A stretch of 6,831 nucleotides of DNA, taken from the NCBI GenBank assembly GCA_023252115.1, contig JAHEXM010000023.1:4517-11347 (forward strand), in the 5' to 3' direction. This stretch comes from Micrococcales bacterium. GTDB lineage: Bacteria; Actinomycetota; Actinomycetes; S36-B12; UBA10799. The position numbers and the translations under genes were made by a program. Below are positions 6,183 to 6,831 of this stretch, one piece after another. A model generated the notes under the pieces. It was not told the DNA's origin, searched no databases, and worked only from the letters and a program-made list of their open reading frames with translations. Within the stretch, counting starts at the first letter, position 1. Each line of letters starts with the position of its first letter.

Positions 6183-6831
6183 CGGTGGTCGGTCCGAAAC
6201 CACTCGATCGTGCGCGTAAGCCCTTCTTCCAATGCGATTGTTGGCTCCCAACCCAGAGTGGTCCGAGCCGCGTCTATCACTGGCTTGCGCTGGGTCGGGT
6301 CGTCTGGCGGCAACGGCAGATATTCAACACCGGCTGTCGAACCGGTGAGTTCGATGACCAGATCCGCCAGCTCTTTCATGGTGAATTCACTTGGGTTGCC
6401 AAGGTTGATCGGTCCAGTGACTCCGCTGGCGCTGTTCATCATGCGCACGAAACCCTCGACGAGGTCGTCAACGTAGCAAAACGACCGGGTCTGCGTGCCG
6501 TCTCCATAGATCGTCAGTGGCTCGCCAGCGAGCGCGGAAACAATGAAGTTCGAAACGACACGTCCATCGCGCGGATGCATTCGCGGACCGTAGGTATTAA
6601 AGATCCGCACAATCTTGATGTCGATTTCATTCTGTCGGTGGTAGTCAAAGAAGAGAGTCTCGGCGACTCGTTTTCCCTCGTCGTAGCAGGACCGGATGCC
6701 AACAGTGTTGACGTTTCCCCAATAACTCTCTGGCTGCGGATGCACGGTGGGATCGCCATACACCTCGGAAGTAGAGGCCTGAAAAATCTTCGCACCTGTG
6801 CGCTTCGCGAGACCGAGCATGTTCAGTGAGC
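6179..6831 (-). CDS. UDP-glucuronate decarboxylase-like SDR enzyme (N-terminus outside window)
   Basis: Reads leftward from the window edge to TAA at 6181-6179; the frame stays open to 6831, so the Met at 6820 is internal (S-L-N precede it) and roughly a third of the usual ~310-320 residues is missing, including the NAD-binding GxxGxxG. Numbering from that Met: the TSEVYG motif (17-22, E19), the catalytic pair Y46 and K50 in [29 protein letters not shown] (72-89), and [14 protein letters not shown] (106-119, with R112). C-terminal [14 protein letters not shown] and [11 protein letters not shown] are also as in the family. These are hallmarks of UDP-xylose synthases, which oxidise and decarboxylate UDP-glucuronate to UDP-xylose with bound NAD+. 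A related nucleotide-sugar epimerase or dehydratase cannot be fully excluded from the fragment. It converges on the membrane-protein gene with a 4-bp overlap. It probably supplies a donor sugar for the same glycan. Confidence 0.92.
   Translation of the reverse strand, partial: SLNMLGLAKRTGAKIFQASTSEVYGDPTVHPQPESYWGNVNTVGIRSCYDEGKRVAETLFFDYHRQNEIDIKIVRIFNTYGPRMHPRDGRVVSNFIVSALAGEPLTIYGDGTQTRSFCYVDDLVEGFVRMMNSASGVTGPINLGNPSEFTMKELADLVIELTGSTAGVEYLPLPPDDPTQRKPVIDAARTTLGWEPTIALEEGLTRTIEWFRTDHR

Noticed and set aside
6185..6203. Possible terminator hairpin GTGGT...ACCAC just inside the decarboxylase-like gene
   Set aside because: Only 5 bp with a 9-nt loop and no T-run on either strand; too weak to call a terminator.
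6068..6829. Rightward open frame of about 250 codons opposite the decarboxylase-like gene
   Set aside because: The other strand encodes an unmistakable SDR enzyme with all expected motifs. The rightward translation shows no domain and is an antisense shadow.
1..6831. CRISPR array, tRNA, rRNA, insertion sequence or attachment site
   Set aside because: No regularly spaced repeats, cloverleaf-like segments, transposase motifs or terminal inverted repeats were seen on reading both strands.

Overview
The window looks like part of a surface-polysaccharide (O-antigen-like or cell-wall glycan) gene cluster from a moderately GC-rich bacterium (by eye roughly 55-60 % G+C). Protein style (FkbM methyltransferase plus GT4 modules, Ala/Val/Asp-rich composition, GTG/ATG starts) fits an actinomycete-type organism of moderate G+C. 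That placement is inferred from style only; there is no rRNA or other marker gene here.

Layout. Positions 2-355 (+) hold the last 117 codons of a GT4-type glycosyltransferase. Positions 348-2006 (+) hold a second, complete glycosyltransferase of the same family that overlaps the first. A 96-bp gap (2007-2102) follows, with a -10-like hexamer, a 9-bp tandem repeat and a good Shine-Dalgarno. Positions 2103-4559 (+) hold an 818-residue fusion of an FkbM-type SAM methyltransferase, a coiled coil, a helical linker and a third copy of the glycosyltransferase. Positions 4614-6182 (+) hold a 522-residue polytopic membrane protein that resembles GT-C glycosyltransferases. On the opposite strand, 6179-6831 is the C-terminal two thirds of a UDP-glucuronate decarboxylase-like SDR enzyme. 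It converges on the membrane protein and shares a TTAA with it at the stop codons.

How the parts may work together (inference). The decarboxylase would supply UDP-xylose or a related nucleotide sugar. The three related GT4 enzymes would add sugars on the cytoplasmic face. The FkbM domain would O-methylate the growing glycan, perhaps as a cap. The membrane protein would act on a lipid-linked substrate at the outer face. The three GT4 genes are clearly tandem paralogues: the last ~117 residues of the first and third are about 60 % identical by hand alignment. The second looks like the third without its methyltransferase.

The most unusual non-coding-style signal is a perfect 24-bp palindrome at 1068-1091 inside the second glycosyltransferase gene; it encodes the same eight residues on both strands. 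No tRNA, rRNA, CRISPR array, insertion sequence or convincing terminator was seen. There is no gene-free stretch above 100 bp.
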